Positions 1-7,485 of a DNA stretch of 64,000 nucleotides are shown here, in pieces. Position 1 is the stretch's first letter, and each line of letters begins with the position of its first letter. Below the pieces are notes generated by a model. That model searched no databases. It had not been told where the DNA came from and saw only the letters and a program-made list of their open reading frames with translations. The translations under genes were made by a program, and so were the position numbers. Source of the DNA: Microbispora sp. ZYX-F-249. GTDB taxonomy: Bacteria; Actinomycetota; Actinomycetes; Streptosporangiales; Streptosporangiaceae. Location: contig NZ_JBDJAW010000013.1 in NCBI RefSeq assembly GCF_039649665.1, positions 62,001 through 126,000 of the forward strand. The letters are read 5' to 3'.

Positions 1-63
1 GTACCGCAGCAGGGGCAGCGGAGCCCGGCGCCGACGCCGACTGCGTCCCCGGCGTCGGGATGA
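1..63 (+). CDS. C-terminal tail of an upstream protein, probably FtsB/DivIC-like septum formation initiator (partial)
   Basis: The window opens inside a reading frame that ends with TGA at 61-63. The visible 20 residues are rich in Pro, Thr, Ala and Ser, so they do not identify a family. The assignment rests on context: in actinobacteria the gene before DUF501 and ppx is usually the FtsB/DivIC septum-formation protein, which often has a disordered Pro-rich C-terminus. The next start codon lies 10 nt after the stop, which fits an operon. The 5' end is outside the window. Confidence 0.4.
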   Translation, partial: VPQQGQRSPAPTPTASPASG

Positions 64-73
64 GGACGGCGGG

Positions 74-670
74 ATGAGGACCGCGGCGGGCATCGTGAAG
101 GGCGAGGAGATCGACGTGGCGGACGACCAGCTGGGCGCCGTGGACCAGGCGGACCTGGAGGCGGCGCGGGCGCAGCTCGGGCGGCAGCCGCGCGGGGTGC
201 GGGCCGTCGCCCACCGGTGTCCCTGCGGGCTGCCCGACGTGCTGGAGACCGCGCCCCGGCTGCCCGACGGCGCGCCGTTCCCGACCTTGTTCTACCTGAC
301 CTGTCCCAGGGCGGCCTCGGCGATCGGCACGCTGGAGTCGTCCGGGCTGATGCGGCGGATGCAGGCACGGCTCGCCGAGGACCCCGAGCTGGCCGAGGCG
401 TACCGGGCGGCCCACGAGGACTACGTCGCCCGCCGCGACCGCGCGGCCGACGAGGAGGGCCTGGAGCCGCTGCCGCGCGACATGCAGAGCGCCGGCGGCA
501 TGCCGGACCGGGTCAAGTGCCTGCACGCGCTGGTCGCCCACGAGCTGGCCGCGCCGGGGGTCAACCCGTTCGGCCGGGAGGCCCTGGACGCGCTGCCCGA
601 CTGGTGGGCCGACGGCCCCTGCGTCGACGTGGAGAAGCCGGAAGAGGCGATCGGAGGCCGGGAGGGATGA
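74..670 (+). CDS. DUF501 domain-containing protein
   Basis: A 198-residue protein of the actinobacterial DUF501 family, whose function is unknown. The family hallmarks are visible: a Cys-containing RCPCGLP motif near residues 48-54, followed by an LPDGAPFPTLFYLTCP-like stretch, and a GMPDRVKCLHALVAHEL-like motif near 142-158 with conserved Cys and His that could bind metal. The ATG at 74 gives a normal family length. Its stop overlaps the ATG of the ppx gene (ATGA at 667-670), so the two are probably translationally coupled. The neighbourhood septum protein/DUF501/Ppx is the conserved arrangement downstream of enolase in actinobacteria. Confidence 0.9.
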   Translation: MRTAAGIVKGEEIDVADDQLGAVDQADLEAARAQLGRQPRGVRAVAHRCPCGLPDVLETAPRLPDGAPFPTLFYLTCPRAASAIGTLESSGLMRRMQARLAEDPELAEAYRAAHEDYVARRDRAADEEGLEPLPRDMQSAGGMPDRVKCLHALVAHELAAPGVNPFGREALDALPDWWADGPCVDVEKPEEAIGGREG

Positions 671-1605
671 GCGTGGGAACGAAGCGGGTCGCGGCCATCG
701 ACTGCGGGACCAACTCGGTCCGGCTGCTCATCGCGGACATCGCGGGCGACGGCCTCACCGACGTCGAGCGGCGGATGGAGATCGTCCGGCTCGGCCAGGA
801 CGTCGACCGTACGGGACGGCTCGCGCCGGAGGCCCTGGAGCGGACCTTCGGCGCCATGCGCGGGTACGCCAAGCTGATCAGGGAGCACTCCCCGGACGGC
901 CCCGTGCCGGTCCGCGTGGTCGCCACGTCGGCGACGCGTGACGCCGCCAACCGGGCCGACTTCGTCTCCGGCGTACGGGACATCTTCGGCGTGGAGCCGG
1001 AGGTGGTGACCGGTGACGAGGAGGCACGGCTGTCCTTCACCGGCGCCACCCGGGGCCTCGCCGGGTCCGCCGCCGAGACGCCCTTCCTGGTGGTGGACAT
1101 CGGGGGCGGCTCCACGGAGTTCGTCGTCGGCTCCCGGTCCGTCGAGGGCGCGCTGTCGGTGGACATCGGCTGCGTACGGCTGACCGAGCGCCACCTGCGC
1201 GACGACCCGCCGGCCGCCGGGGACGTGGAGGCCGCCGTCGCCGACATCGAGGCGGCCATGGACCGGGTCGAGGAGAGCGTCCCCGTGCGCACGGCGCACA
1301 CGCTGGTCGGCCTGGCGGGCTCGGTCACCACGGTCGCCGGGATCGCGCTCGGCCTGCCCGCCTACGATCCGGCGCGCATCCACCACTCGCGCATCCCCGC
1401 CGGGCGGGTCCACGAGGTGTCCGCGCGGCTGCTGGACATGACGCACGACGAGCGGGCGGCCATCCCGGTGATGCACCCGGGCCGGGTGGACGTCATCGGC
1501 GCGGGCGCGCTCATCCTCGACCGCATCGTCCGCCGCTACGGCTTCTCCGAGGTCGTGGTGAGCGAGCACGACATCCTCGACGGCATCGCCTGGTCCCTCG
1601 CCTGA
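667..1605 (+). CDS. ppx: Ppx/GppA family exopolyphosphatase/pppGpp phosphohydrolase
   Basis: A 312-residue short actinobacterial Ppx/GppA protein, predicted to hydrolyse polyphosphate or guanosine pentaphosphate in the cytoplasm. The ASKHA-fold phosphate-binding motifs are visible: AAIDCGTNSVRLLI near residues 9-22, a VATSATRDAAN segment near 85-95, a GDEEARL segment near 116-122 that contains the expected catalytic Glu, and DIGGGSTEF near 144-152. The reading frame is open much further upstream, but the start at 667 is supported by the ATGA overlap with the DUF501 stop and by homologous N-termini. The protein lacks the C-terminal extension of the longer enterobacterial enzymes, as is usual in this phylum. 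Confidence 0.93.
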   Translation: MSVGTKRVAAIDCGTNSVRLLIADIAGDGLTDVERRMEIVRLGQDVDRTGRLAPEALERTFGAMRGYAKLIREHSPDGPVPVRVVATSATRDAANRADFVSGVRDIFGVEPEVVTGDEEARLSFTGATRGLAGSAAETPFLVVDIGGGSTEFVVGSRSVEGALSVDIGCVRLTERHLRDDPPAAGDVEAAVADIEAAMDRVEESVPVRTAHTLVGLAGSVTTVAGIALGLPAYDPARIHHSRIPAGRVHEVSARLLDMTHDERAAIPVMHPGRVDVIGAGALILDRIVRRYGFSEVVVSEHDILDGIAWSLA

Positions 1606-1638
1606 ACCTGCTCGCCCAAGTCCGGGCACAAGCGCGAT

Positions 1639-1704
1639 TCAGGGAGCGACGGCCTCGGCGTGCGCCTCGTAGGCGTCGAGGATCGAGTCGAGCAGCCCCG
1701 CGCG
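1639..1704 (-). pseudogene. Possible 3' remnant of an unidentified gene
   Basis: Reading the minus strand there is an open stretch ending with TGA at 1641-1639, whose last residues include LLDSILDAYEAHAEAVAP. This amphipathic, Ala/Glu-rich sequence looks like a real protein C-terminus but is cut off upstream by the quinone-oxidoreductase remnant. It may be the tail of a regulator once divergent from or neighbouring the oxidoreductase. No family can be assigned. Confidence 0.25.
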
Positions 1705-1706
1705 GA

Positions 1707-2059
1707 TCGGACCTGACCGAGATCGGGGACATTCCGGTGCCCGAGCCCGGCGAGGGGGAGGTGTCCGTCGACGTCTCCCACGCGGGTGTGAACTTCATCG
1801 ACGTGATGGCGCGCAGGGGAGACCCGGGCTACGTCACCGCGTGGCCGTTCGTGCCGGGCAAGGAGGTGGCGGGGACCGTCCGCCAGGTGGGCCCGGGGGT
1901 CTCCGGCCTGGTGCCGGGGCAGCGGGTGGCCGCGTTCACCCCGTCCGGCGGCCTGGCCGAGGTGGCCGTGGCGCCCGCCCGCTGATGTTGACGAGCGCGC
2001 TGCTGCTGCTCACCGACGCGGCCCGGCTCGGCGCCGGCAAGTACGTCGTCCGCGTCTGA
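1707..2059 (+). pseudogene. Remnant of a zinc-binding-type NADPH:quinone oxidoreductase (MDR superfamily)
   Basis: From about 1710 the frame encodes LTEIGDIPVPEPGEGEV and continues to GVNFIDVMARRG, PFVPGKEVAGTV and VPGQRVAAF, the typical N-terminal GroES-like domain of quinone oxidoreductases. The usual first residues are missing, and a TGA interrupts the frame at 1983-1985. Immediately after the stop, another frame reads LTSALLLLTDAARL, a stretch that normally precedes the Rossmann NADP-binding domain, and then ends within 12 codons. Most of the catalytic domain is therefore deleted and both ends are damaged. The gene cannot make a functional enzyme and is a decaying pseudogene. Confidence 0.8.
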
Positions 2060-2091
2060 CGCGACTCGCGGCCGGAGCGTAACGCGAGATC

Positions 2092-2121
2092 TTGGCACTA
2101 TTCTGCGATGCGTAGTACTGT
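2092..2121 (+). promoter_or_regulatory. Candidate leaderless sigma-70 promoter of the PadR gene
   Basis: TTGGCA at 2092-2097 and TACTGT at 2116-2121 are separated by 18 nt. The -10 hexamer fits the actinobacterial TANNNT pattern and ends 7 nt before a GTG at 2129, the spacing typical of leaderless transcripts. This arrangement favours GTG 2129 over the ATG at 2108 as the true start of the PadR gene, since that ATG would lie upstream of the -10. Confidence 0.55.
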
Positions 2122-2128
2122 GCGGTGC

Positions 2129-2458
2129 GTGGACGGTAGCCAGCTCCTCAAAGGGGTCCTCGATTTGGCGGTCCTCGCGGTGCTCGCCGAGCGCGACAGC
2201 TATGGATACGACGTCGTGCGCCGGCTGCGTGAGGCCGGGCTGGAGGACGTCGGCGACGCCTCGGTGTACGGGACGCTGCGCCGGCTCTACAAGGCCGGAG
2301 CGCTCACCTCCTACGTGGTCGCCTCCGAAGAGGGGCCGCACCGCAAGTACTACGGCCTGAACGACGTGGGCCGCTCGCTCCTGCAGACCTCGGCGAAGAC
2401 GTGGACGTCCTTCGCCGCCACCATGAACGACCTGCTCAAGGAGGTCGACCCAGGATGA
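2129..2458 (+). CDS. PadR family transcriptional regulator
   Basis: A 109-residue winged-helix regulator of the small PadR subfamily (PadR-s2). The N-terminal sequence GSQLLKGVLDLAVLAVLAERDSYGYDVVRRL and the downstream SVYGTLRRLYKAGAL recognition region are diagnostic, and a short C-terminal helix provides dimerisation. The start is placed at GTG 2129 because of the leaderless -10 box just upstream. An in-frame ATG at 2108 would add seven residues. The stop overlaps the ATG of the next gene (ATGA at 2455-2458), so repressor and membrane protein are co-translated. PadR regulators paired with a HAAS-domain membrane protein are a recurrent two-gene module, usually autoregulated and often responsive to envelope-active compounds. 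The ligand here is unknown. Confidence 0.9.
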   Translation: MDGSQLLKGVLDLAVLAVLAERDSYGYDVVRRLREAGLEDVGDASVYGTLRRLYKAGALTSYVVASEEGPHRKYYGLNDVGRSLLQTSAKTWTSFAATMNDLLKEVDPG

Positions 2459-3438
2459 ACCCCCCGATGACGCCCCAGGACTACGCCGCCGCGGTACGCG
2501 AGGCGCTCGCCGATCTCCCCGCCCGTGACAGGGAGACGCTGCTGGAGGACCTGGACGAGCATCTCGCCGAGGTCGCCGCCGAGCCGGGCATGTCGCTGGA
2601 GGAACGCCTCGGCAGCCCCGAGGCGTACGCCGCCGAGCTGCGGGCCGCCTACGGCGGGAGGCCGCAGGGCGGAGGCGGCTCCTCGCTGGGCGGGCGGCTG
2701 CGCGAGCGGGTGACCGGAGCCGTCCGGCGCGCGCACACGCGGCTGCTCGTGCTGCCGCCCTACCGCCAGGCGGCCGTCTTCGCCCCCGAGCTGCGTCCCG
2801 CGTGGTGGGTCCTGCGGGGCTACGCCATCGCGCTGGCCGTGCTCGCGCCGATCAGCGCTCCGGGGCTGGTCCCCGGCGACATCCCCGCGTGGGTGTTCAC
2901 GCTGGCGGTCGTCTGGGGGTCGGTGTGGCTGGGCCGGCGCGGCCGCACGGGGGCGCCGCGCTGGGGCCGGGTGCTGCTGCTCGGGGCCAACCTGCTGGCC
3001 GTGGCCCTCGTGCTGGGGACGATGGCCGACGTCCCCAGCACGTCGGCGCGGAGCGTCGCGTTCGACTACGGCCCCCGGCCGGCGATGCACGCGATGGGCG
3101 TACAGGTGGAGAGCGTGTCGTCGCTGGGCGGGAACGTGACCAACATCTTCCCGTACGCCGAGGACGGCACGCCGCTGCACAACGTCCGGCTCTACGACCA
3201 GGACGGCAACCCGATCATGGTGGAGCAGGGCTTCGACCAGGAGATCGCCATCCCCTGCGACGGCGAGCCGCCGATCCGCAACGCCTACCCGCTGCCGCTG
3301 AAGCCCGTGGAGCGCCGCGCCGATCCCACCGAACCGGAGGCGACCTGCGTGTCCGCCGGGCCGACGCCCACGCCCTCCGCCACCCCCTCGGCCGAGCCGT
3401 CCGGCTCCCCGTCGGCCTCCGCCACGCCGACGCGCTGA
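2455..3438 (+). CDS. HAAS-domain membrane protein, PadR partner
   Basis: A 327-residue membrane protein. Residues 1-60 (TPQDYAAAVREALADLPARDRETLLEDLDEHLAEV) match the helical HAAS/DUF1700-type signalling domain that accompanies PadR regulators. Hydrophobic segments near residues 122-140, 144-160 and 175-192 are likely transmembrane helices. An extracytoplasmic domain follows, ending in a disordered tail rich in Pro, Thr and Ser. The ATG at 2455 overlaps the padR stop by 4 nt. The arrangement suggests an envelope sensor or effector controlled by the PadR repressor. The exact role is unknown. Confidence 0.75.
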   Translation: MNPPMTPQDYAAAVREALADLPARDRETLLEDLDEHLAEVAAEPGMSLEERLGSPEAYAAELRAAYGGRPQGGGGSSLGGRLRERVTGAVRRAHTRLLVLPPYRQAAVFAPELRPAWWVLRGYAIALAVLAPISAPGLVPGDIPAWVFTLAVVWGSVWLGRRGRTGAPRWGRVLLLGANLLAVALVLGTMADVPSTSARSVAFDYGPRPAMHAMGVQVESVSSLGGNVTNIFPYAEDGTPLHNVRLYDQDGNPIMVEQGFDQEIAIPCDGEPPIRNAYPLPLKPVERRADPTEPEATCVSAGPTPTPSATPSAEPSGSPSASATPTR

Positions 3439-3498
3439 CCCCGGGCGGCGGGGGCCCCACTCCGGCTCCGCCCTGTGGACGGAGCCGGAGGCGGGACG

Positions 3499-4770
3499 TC
3501 AGCCGTGCAGGCGGACGGGCAGGGCGAACAGGCCGCGCATGATCGCGCTCGGCCACCACGTGAGCGTGGCGGGATCGACGGCCAGGGCCAGATCGGGAAA
3601 CCGTTCGAGCACCCGGCCGATCGCGGCCTCCCCCTCCACCTTGGCCAGGGCGGCGCCGATGCAGTAGTGCGGGCCCCGGCCGAAGGCGAGGTGCGGCTCG
3701 CCGATCCGGCCGGGGGCGAACGCGTCCGGGTCGGCGAACGCCGCCGGGTCCCGGTTGGCGGCCAGCAGGGAGACGAGAATGGGCTCCCCGGGCAGCATCT
3801 CCTGGCCGCCGATGACCACCGGCTCGGTGGGAAAGCGCCAGGTCGCGTTCCGTACGGGACCGTCGTACCGGAGCATCTCGTCGATGAAGTCCGGCAGCCG
3901 CTTGGGGTCGGCGCGCAGGGCCGCCGCCTGGCCGGGATGGCGCAGCAGCGCGAGCAGGCCGTTGCCGATCAGCGCCACGGTCGTCTCATGACCCGCGACG
4001 AGGAGCAGGAACGCGGTCGAGGTCAGCTCGTTCTTGTCGATCTCGCCCTGGTTCGACCGCCGTACGAGGTCGGTGAGCATGTCGTTGCCCGGCCGGGAAC
4101 GCTTGAGCTCGACGAGGTCGGCCAGGAAGCCCTCCAGGGCGTCGGTGGCGCGGGTGATCTCCTCCACATCGGACGCCGCCGCGGAGTCGATCACAGAGGC
4201 GTGGCGGTGGAAGGTGGCCCGGTCCTCCTCCGGCACGCCGAGCAGGTCGCAGATGATCGTGATCGGCAGGGGATAGGCGAGGCCGGAGACCAGATCCGCC
4301 TCCGGGCCGTCGAGGCGGTCGAGCAGCGCGTCGGTGACCTCCAGCGCCCGCGCACGCAGCCCCGCGATGCGCCGGGGCGTGAAGGCCCCGCTCACGAGCC
4401 GCCGCAGCCGAGCGTGGTCGCCTCCGTCGGCGTTGAGCATGTGCCGGGCGAGCCCCGGCCGGTGGTCCAGGGGCAGGCCGAGATTGGCGGCCCGCCACTC
4501 GGGCGAGCCCGCCGCCGGGTCCTTGGCGAGCGAGGGATGGGTGAGCGCGGCCACGGCGTCCTCGTACCGCGTGACCAGCCACGCCTCGCAGCCCGGCAGG
4601 GGCACGCGGGTCACCGGCGCGTTGCGGCGCAGCCAGTCGTAGGCGGGGTAGGGGTCGGCGTCGAACGCCGGGCCGAACAGCGGGGGGCATGAGTCGATGG
4701 ACACGGGCCGTACGTACCCATCTCCCATACGACGGAAAAGATTGGAATCTTCTTCGGTGTGACCTCTCAT
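3499..4770 (-). CDS. Cytochrome P450
   Basis: A bacterial class I cytochrome P450 of about 420 residues, expected to hydroxylate or epoxidise a small substrate with electrons from a ferredoxin. The I-helix oxygen-binding motif AGHETT, the K-helix ExxR (EMLR) and the heme-binding loop FGRGPHYCIG with the proximal Cys near residue 370 are all intact. The start is uncertain: ATG at 4770 is the longest, but ATG at 4728 or GTG at 4704 (just before SIDSCPPLFGPAF) would match the usual P450 N-terminus better. There is no ferredoxin or biosynthetic gene beside it, so the substrate cannot be inferred. It is divergent from the uracil-DNA glycosylase gene. Confidence 0.92.
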   Translation of the reverse strand: MRGHTEEDSNLFRRMGDGYVRPVSIDSCPPLFGPAFDADPYPAYDWLRRNAPVTRVPLPGCEAWLVTRYEDAVAALTHPSLAKDPAAGSPEWRAANLGLPLDHRPGLARHMLNADGGDHARLRRLVSGAFTPRRIAGLRARALEVTDALLDRLDGPEADLVSGLAYPLPITIICDLLGVPEEDRATFHRHASVIDSAAASDVEEITRATDALEGFLADLVELKRSRPGNDMLTDLVRRSNQGEIDKNELTSTAFLLLVAGHETTVALIGNGLLALLRHPGQAAALRADPKRLPDFIDEMLRYDGPVRNATWRFPTEPVVIGGQEMLPGEPILVSLLAANRDPAAFADPDAFAPGRIGEPHLAFGRGPHYCIGAALAKVEGEAAIGRVLERFPDLALAVDPATLTWWPSAIMRGLFALPVRLHG

Positions 4771-4859
4771 GACACTCGGACGTCGTGGAGGGGGGCGTCG
4801 TCGCGGGCAGATCCCGGCTCCGGCCGACGCATCCCGTTTGACCTGGCACGATCGGTGTC

Positions 4860-5657
4860 ATGAGCTTCGTTCCTCCCGGTTCCGGCTGGCCGGGCGACCC
4901 CGCTGCCCCGGACACCCCCGTCGCCCAGAACGCCCGTGAGGTCGCCAAACTCGCGGCCGAGAGCCGTACGCCCGCCGAACTGACCGCCCGGCAGTCGGTG
5001 TGCCGCGCCTGCCCGCGTCTCGTGGAGTGGCGGGAGGAGGTCGCCGACGTCAAGCGGCGGGCGTTCGCGGACGAGACCTACTGGGGCCGGCCGATCGCGG
5101 GCTGGGGCGACGAGGAGCCGCACACGCTCATCGTGGGCCTGGCTCCCGCCGCGCACGGCGGCAACCGGACCGGCCGGATCTTCACCGGCGACCGCAGCGG
5201 TGACTGGCTGTTCGCGTCGCTGTACCGCACCGGGCTCGCCGCGCAGGAGACCAGCGTGCGCGCGGACGACGGGCAGCGGCTGATCGGCGCGCGCATGATG
5301 GCGGCGGTGCGGTGCGCGCCACCCGCCAACAAGCCGACGCCGGAGGAGCGTGACACCTGTTTCCCCTGGCTCGCCAGGGAGCTCGCACTGGTGGCGGGCA
5401 CGACCCGGGTGATCGTCGCGCTGGGCGGTTTCGCCTGGCAGGCCGTGTGGCCCGCGCTGCGCACGGCCGGGTTCACGCTGCCGTCCCGCAGGCCGCCGTT
5501 CGGGCACGGCGTGGAGGTGCCCGTCTCGTACGGCGCCGCCCCGGTCACGCTCATCGGCTGTTACCACCCCAGCCAGCAGAACACCTTCACCGGCCGGGTC
5601 ACCGCGGACATGCTCGACGCGGTCTTCGCCCGGGCCGTGGCCCTGGGCACCTTGTGA
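4860..5657 (+). CDS. udgB: Uracil-DNA glycosylase, family 5 (UdgB type)
   Basis: A 265-residue uracil-DNA glycosylase of the Fe-S-containing family 5, which removes uracil and related deaminated bases from DNA in base excision repair. Motif A is [14 protein letters not shown] near residues 93-106, with no catalytic Asp or Asn in the family-1 style, as expected for family 5. Motif B is [14 protein letters not shown] near 232-245. Cysteines for the 4Fe-4S cluster are visible in CRACPRL near 44-48 and in the VRCAPP and DTCFPW segments. The ATG at 4860 gives full length. The stop codon lies inside the first Rex-type operator of the downstream ndh gene. Confidence 0.92.
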   Translation: MSFVPPGSGWPGDPAAPDTPVAQNAREVAKLAAESRTPAELTARQSVCRACPRLVEWREEVADVKRRAFADETYWGRPIAGWGDEEPHTLIVGLAPAAHGGNRTGRIFTGDRSGDWLFASLYRTGLAAQETSVRADDGQRLIGARMMAAVRCAPPANKPTPEERDTCFPWLARELALVAGTTRVIVALGGFAWQAVWPALRTAGFTLPSRRPPFGHGVEVPVSYGAAPVTLIGCYHPSQQNTFTGRVTADMLDAVFARAVALGTL

Positions 5658-5670
5658 ACCATTTCACAAG
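5651..5670. promoter_or_regulatory. Rex-type operator, distal site upstream of ndh
   Basis: The sequence TTGTGAA-N4-TTCACAA at 5652-5669, flanked by C and G that extend the dyad, is a perfect match to the Rex operator consensus of actinobacteria. It overlaps the last codons of the uracil-DNA glycosylase gene. A degenerate half site (TGTGAA, then GTCACT) follows directly at 5671. Rex is the NADH/NAD+-sensing repressor known in Streptomyces to control respiratory genes including ndh, so the site is expected to serve the downstream gene. Confidence 0.8.
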
Positions 5671-5799
5671 TGTGAACTCGGTCACTTGGGGAAGTTTGCG
5701 GGAATTTTCCTGAGAAATGTCACCGCAAGATGACTAAGTGGGGAAAATCACTAGACCTTCGGCTCTGGTGGATTGGTGCGGTTGCCATCTTGTGACGTA

Positions 5800-5823
5800 G
5801 GCTTGTGAATGCTTTCACAAGCC
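5800..5823. promoter_or_regulatory. Rex-type operator, proximal site at ndh
   Basis: A 10-bp perfect inverted repeat: GGCTTGTGAA at 5800-5809 and TTCACAAGCC at 5814-5823 around a 4-nt spacer. The core is TTGTGAA-N4-TTCACAA, identical to the Rex consensus. The site ends 13 nt before the ndh start codon and overlaps a candidate -10 box (TAGGCT, 5798-5803), so bound Rex would block initiation directly. Its centre lies 151 bp from that of the distal operator. Confidence 0.85.
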
Positions 5824-5836
5824 TTGGGAGGGCATC

Positions 5837-7168
5837 GTGGCAGACCGCAACTGGAAGCACGTCGTCATCGTCGGCGGTGGGTACGTGGGCCTCTACACGG
5901 CTCTTCGTCTCCAGCGCACGCTCCGCCGTGAGCTGCGCGACGGCAGCGTGCGGATCACGCTCATCGACCCGCAGTCGTACATGACCTACCAGCCGTTCCT
6001 CCCCGAGGCGGCGGCCGGCAACATCTCGCCGCGCCACGTCGTGGCCCCGCTGCGCCGGGTGCTGCCGAAGGTGCGCATCCTCAACGGCAAGGTCTCCAAG
6101 GTCCACCACGAGGCGCGCACCCTGACCTTCGAGCCCGGCGCGGGCCAGTCCCGCGAGATGGAGTACGACGTCATCGTCATGGCGGCCGGCTCGATCTCGC
6201 GTACGCTGCCGATCCCCGGCCTGGAGGACGCGGCCATCGGCTTCAAGACCGTCGGCGAGGCCATCGCGCTGCGCAACCGGGTGATCGCCCTCCTCGACCG
6301 GGCCGAGTCGAGCGACGACGAGGACGTGCGCCGCCGGGCGCTGACCTTCGTCGTGGTCGGCGGCGGCTTCGCGGGCATCGAGGCCCTCGCCGAGCTCGAG
6401 GACATGACCGAGGACGCGATCAGGTACTACCCGAGCATCGAGAAGAAGGACCTGCGCTGGGTGCTCATCGAGGCGTCCAACCGGATCCTGCCCGAGGTCG
6501 GCCCCGAGATGGGCGAGTGGACCGCCGAGCAGCTGCGCGAGCGCGGCATCGAGCTCAAGATGGAGACGTTCCTGCAGTCCTGCGAGGGCGGCCAGGTCAA
6601 GACCTCGGACGGCGACGAGTTCGAGTCGGCCACGATCGTCTGGACCGCGGGCGTCAAGCCGAGCCCGATCGTCAACTCCACCGACCTGCCGCTCGACGAG
6701 CGGGGCCGGATCAAGACCACCACGCGCCTGACGATCGCGGGCGTCAAGGGCGCCTTCGCCGCCGGTGACATCGCGGGCGTCCCCGACGTGACCAACCCCG
6801 GCCAGTACTGCGCGCCCAACGCCCAGCACGCCGTACGGCAGTCGAAGGTCCTCGGCGACAACGTCGCCGCGTACCTGCGCGGGGAGAAGCTGAAGGACTA
6901 CCGGCACAAGTACGCCGGCTCGGTCGCCGGTCTCGGCCTGTACCGGGGCGTCGCCAACGTCTACGGCATGAAGCTGCGCGGCTTCCCCGCCTGGTTCATG
7001 CACCGCACCTACCACCTGTCGCGGGTCCCCACGGTCAACCGCAAGGTCCGCGTGGTGATGGACTGGACGCTGTCGCTGTTCTTCAAGCGCGAGACGATCT
7101 CCCTCGGCGAGATCGAGCACCCGCGCGACGAGTTCAGGGCGGCCGCGGAGAGCGGCCGCAGGCGCTGA
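5837..7168 (+). CDS. ndh: Type II NADH dehydrogenase (NDH-2)
   Basis: A 443-residue non-proton-pumping NADH:quinone oxidoreductase that feeds electrons from NADH to menaquinone at the inner face of the membrane. Two dinucleotide-binding folds are visible: FAD-binding VIVGGGYVGLYTALRL near residues 10-25 and NAD-binding FVVVGGGFAGIEALAEL near 172-188. The quinone/FAD-contact region AAGDIAGVPDV and the motif QYCAPNAQHAVRQ near 326-338 are also present. GTG 5837 is preceded by GGGAGG at 5826-5831 with 5-nt spacing. Two perfect Rex operators upstream predict repression when the NADH/NAD+ ratio is low. A strong terminator follows 32 bp after the stop, so the gene is monocistronic. Confidence 0.95.
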   Translation: MADRNWKHVVIVGGGYVGLYTALRLQRTLRRELRDGSVRITLIDPQSYMTYQPFLPEAAAGNISPRHVVAPLRRVLPKVRILNGKVSKVHHEARTLTFEPGAGQSREMEYDVIVMAAGSISRTLPIPGLEDAAIGFKTVGEAIALRNRVIALLDRAESSDDEDVRRRALTFVVVGGGFAGIEALAELEDMTEDAIRYYPSIEKKDLRWVLIEASNRILPEVGPEMGEWTAEQLRERGIELKMETFLQSCEGGQVKTSDGDEFESATIVWTAGVKPSPIVNSTDLPLDERGRIKTTTRLTIAGVKGAFAAGDIAGVPDVTNPGQYCAPNAQHAVRQSKVLGDNVAAYLRGEKLKDYRHKYAGSVAGLGLYRGVANVYGMKLRGFPAWFMHRTYHLSRVPTVNRKVRVVMDWTLSLFFKRETISLGEIEHPRDEFRAAAESGRRR

Positions 7169-7200
7169 CCCGCTCGCAGCGGCAGGACCCCAGGACACCG

Positions 7201-7232
7201 GACGGCCCGGCGGCACCCGCCGCCGGGCCGTC
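7201..7232 (+). terminator. Terminator after ndh
   Basis: A 13-bp perfect GC-rich stem, GACGGCCCGGCGG at 7201-7213 and its complement at 7220-7232, closes a 6-nt loop 32 bp beyond the ndh stop codon. No long U tract follows, which is common for actinobacterial intrinsic terminators. Confidence 0.75.
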
Positions 7233-7409
7233 CGTCTTCCCGCGGCTCTGCCATGCTGGTGTGATGGACGGGAGGGAAGGTACGGACGGTCTCCGCGACC
7301 TTGACCGGGTGGCGGCCACCCGCGCCGTTCGCCCGCTGTGGAAAGGGGGACAAGCCGCGTAAGACGTAACTTGCTTACAGAGGAGTGATCCGTGACATAT
7401 GATCGCGGC

Positions 7410-7485
7410 GCCCCCGTAGCCCAATGGCAGAGGCAAGCCCCTTAAAAGGGCTGTGGTGTGGGTTCGAGTCCCACCGGGGGCACCA
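7410..7485 (+). tRNA. Class I tRNA-like gene with UAA anticodon (identity uncertain)
   Basis: A complete cloverleaf can be drawn. The acceptor stem is GCCCCCG (7410-7416) with CGGGGGC (7475-7481), then discriminator A7482 and an encoded CCA (7483-7485). The D-stem is GCC/GGC with GG in the loop. The anticodon stem AGCCC/GGGCT closes the 7-nt loop CTTAAAA (7441-7447). The variable loop has 5 nt, and the T arm has stem GTGGG/CCCAC with loop TTCGAGT. The anticodon read from the loop is UAA, which would decode UUA leucine codons. A true bacterial leucine tRNA has a long class II variable arm, which this gene lacks. It is either an atypical decoder or a tRNA-derived gene with altered identity. Confidence 0.75.

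Noticed and set aside
4704-4770. Fixed start of the P450
   Set aside because: Three starts are possible without a decisive ribosome site; the longest is reported with this caveat.
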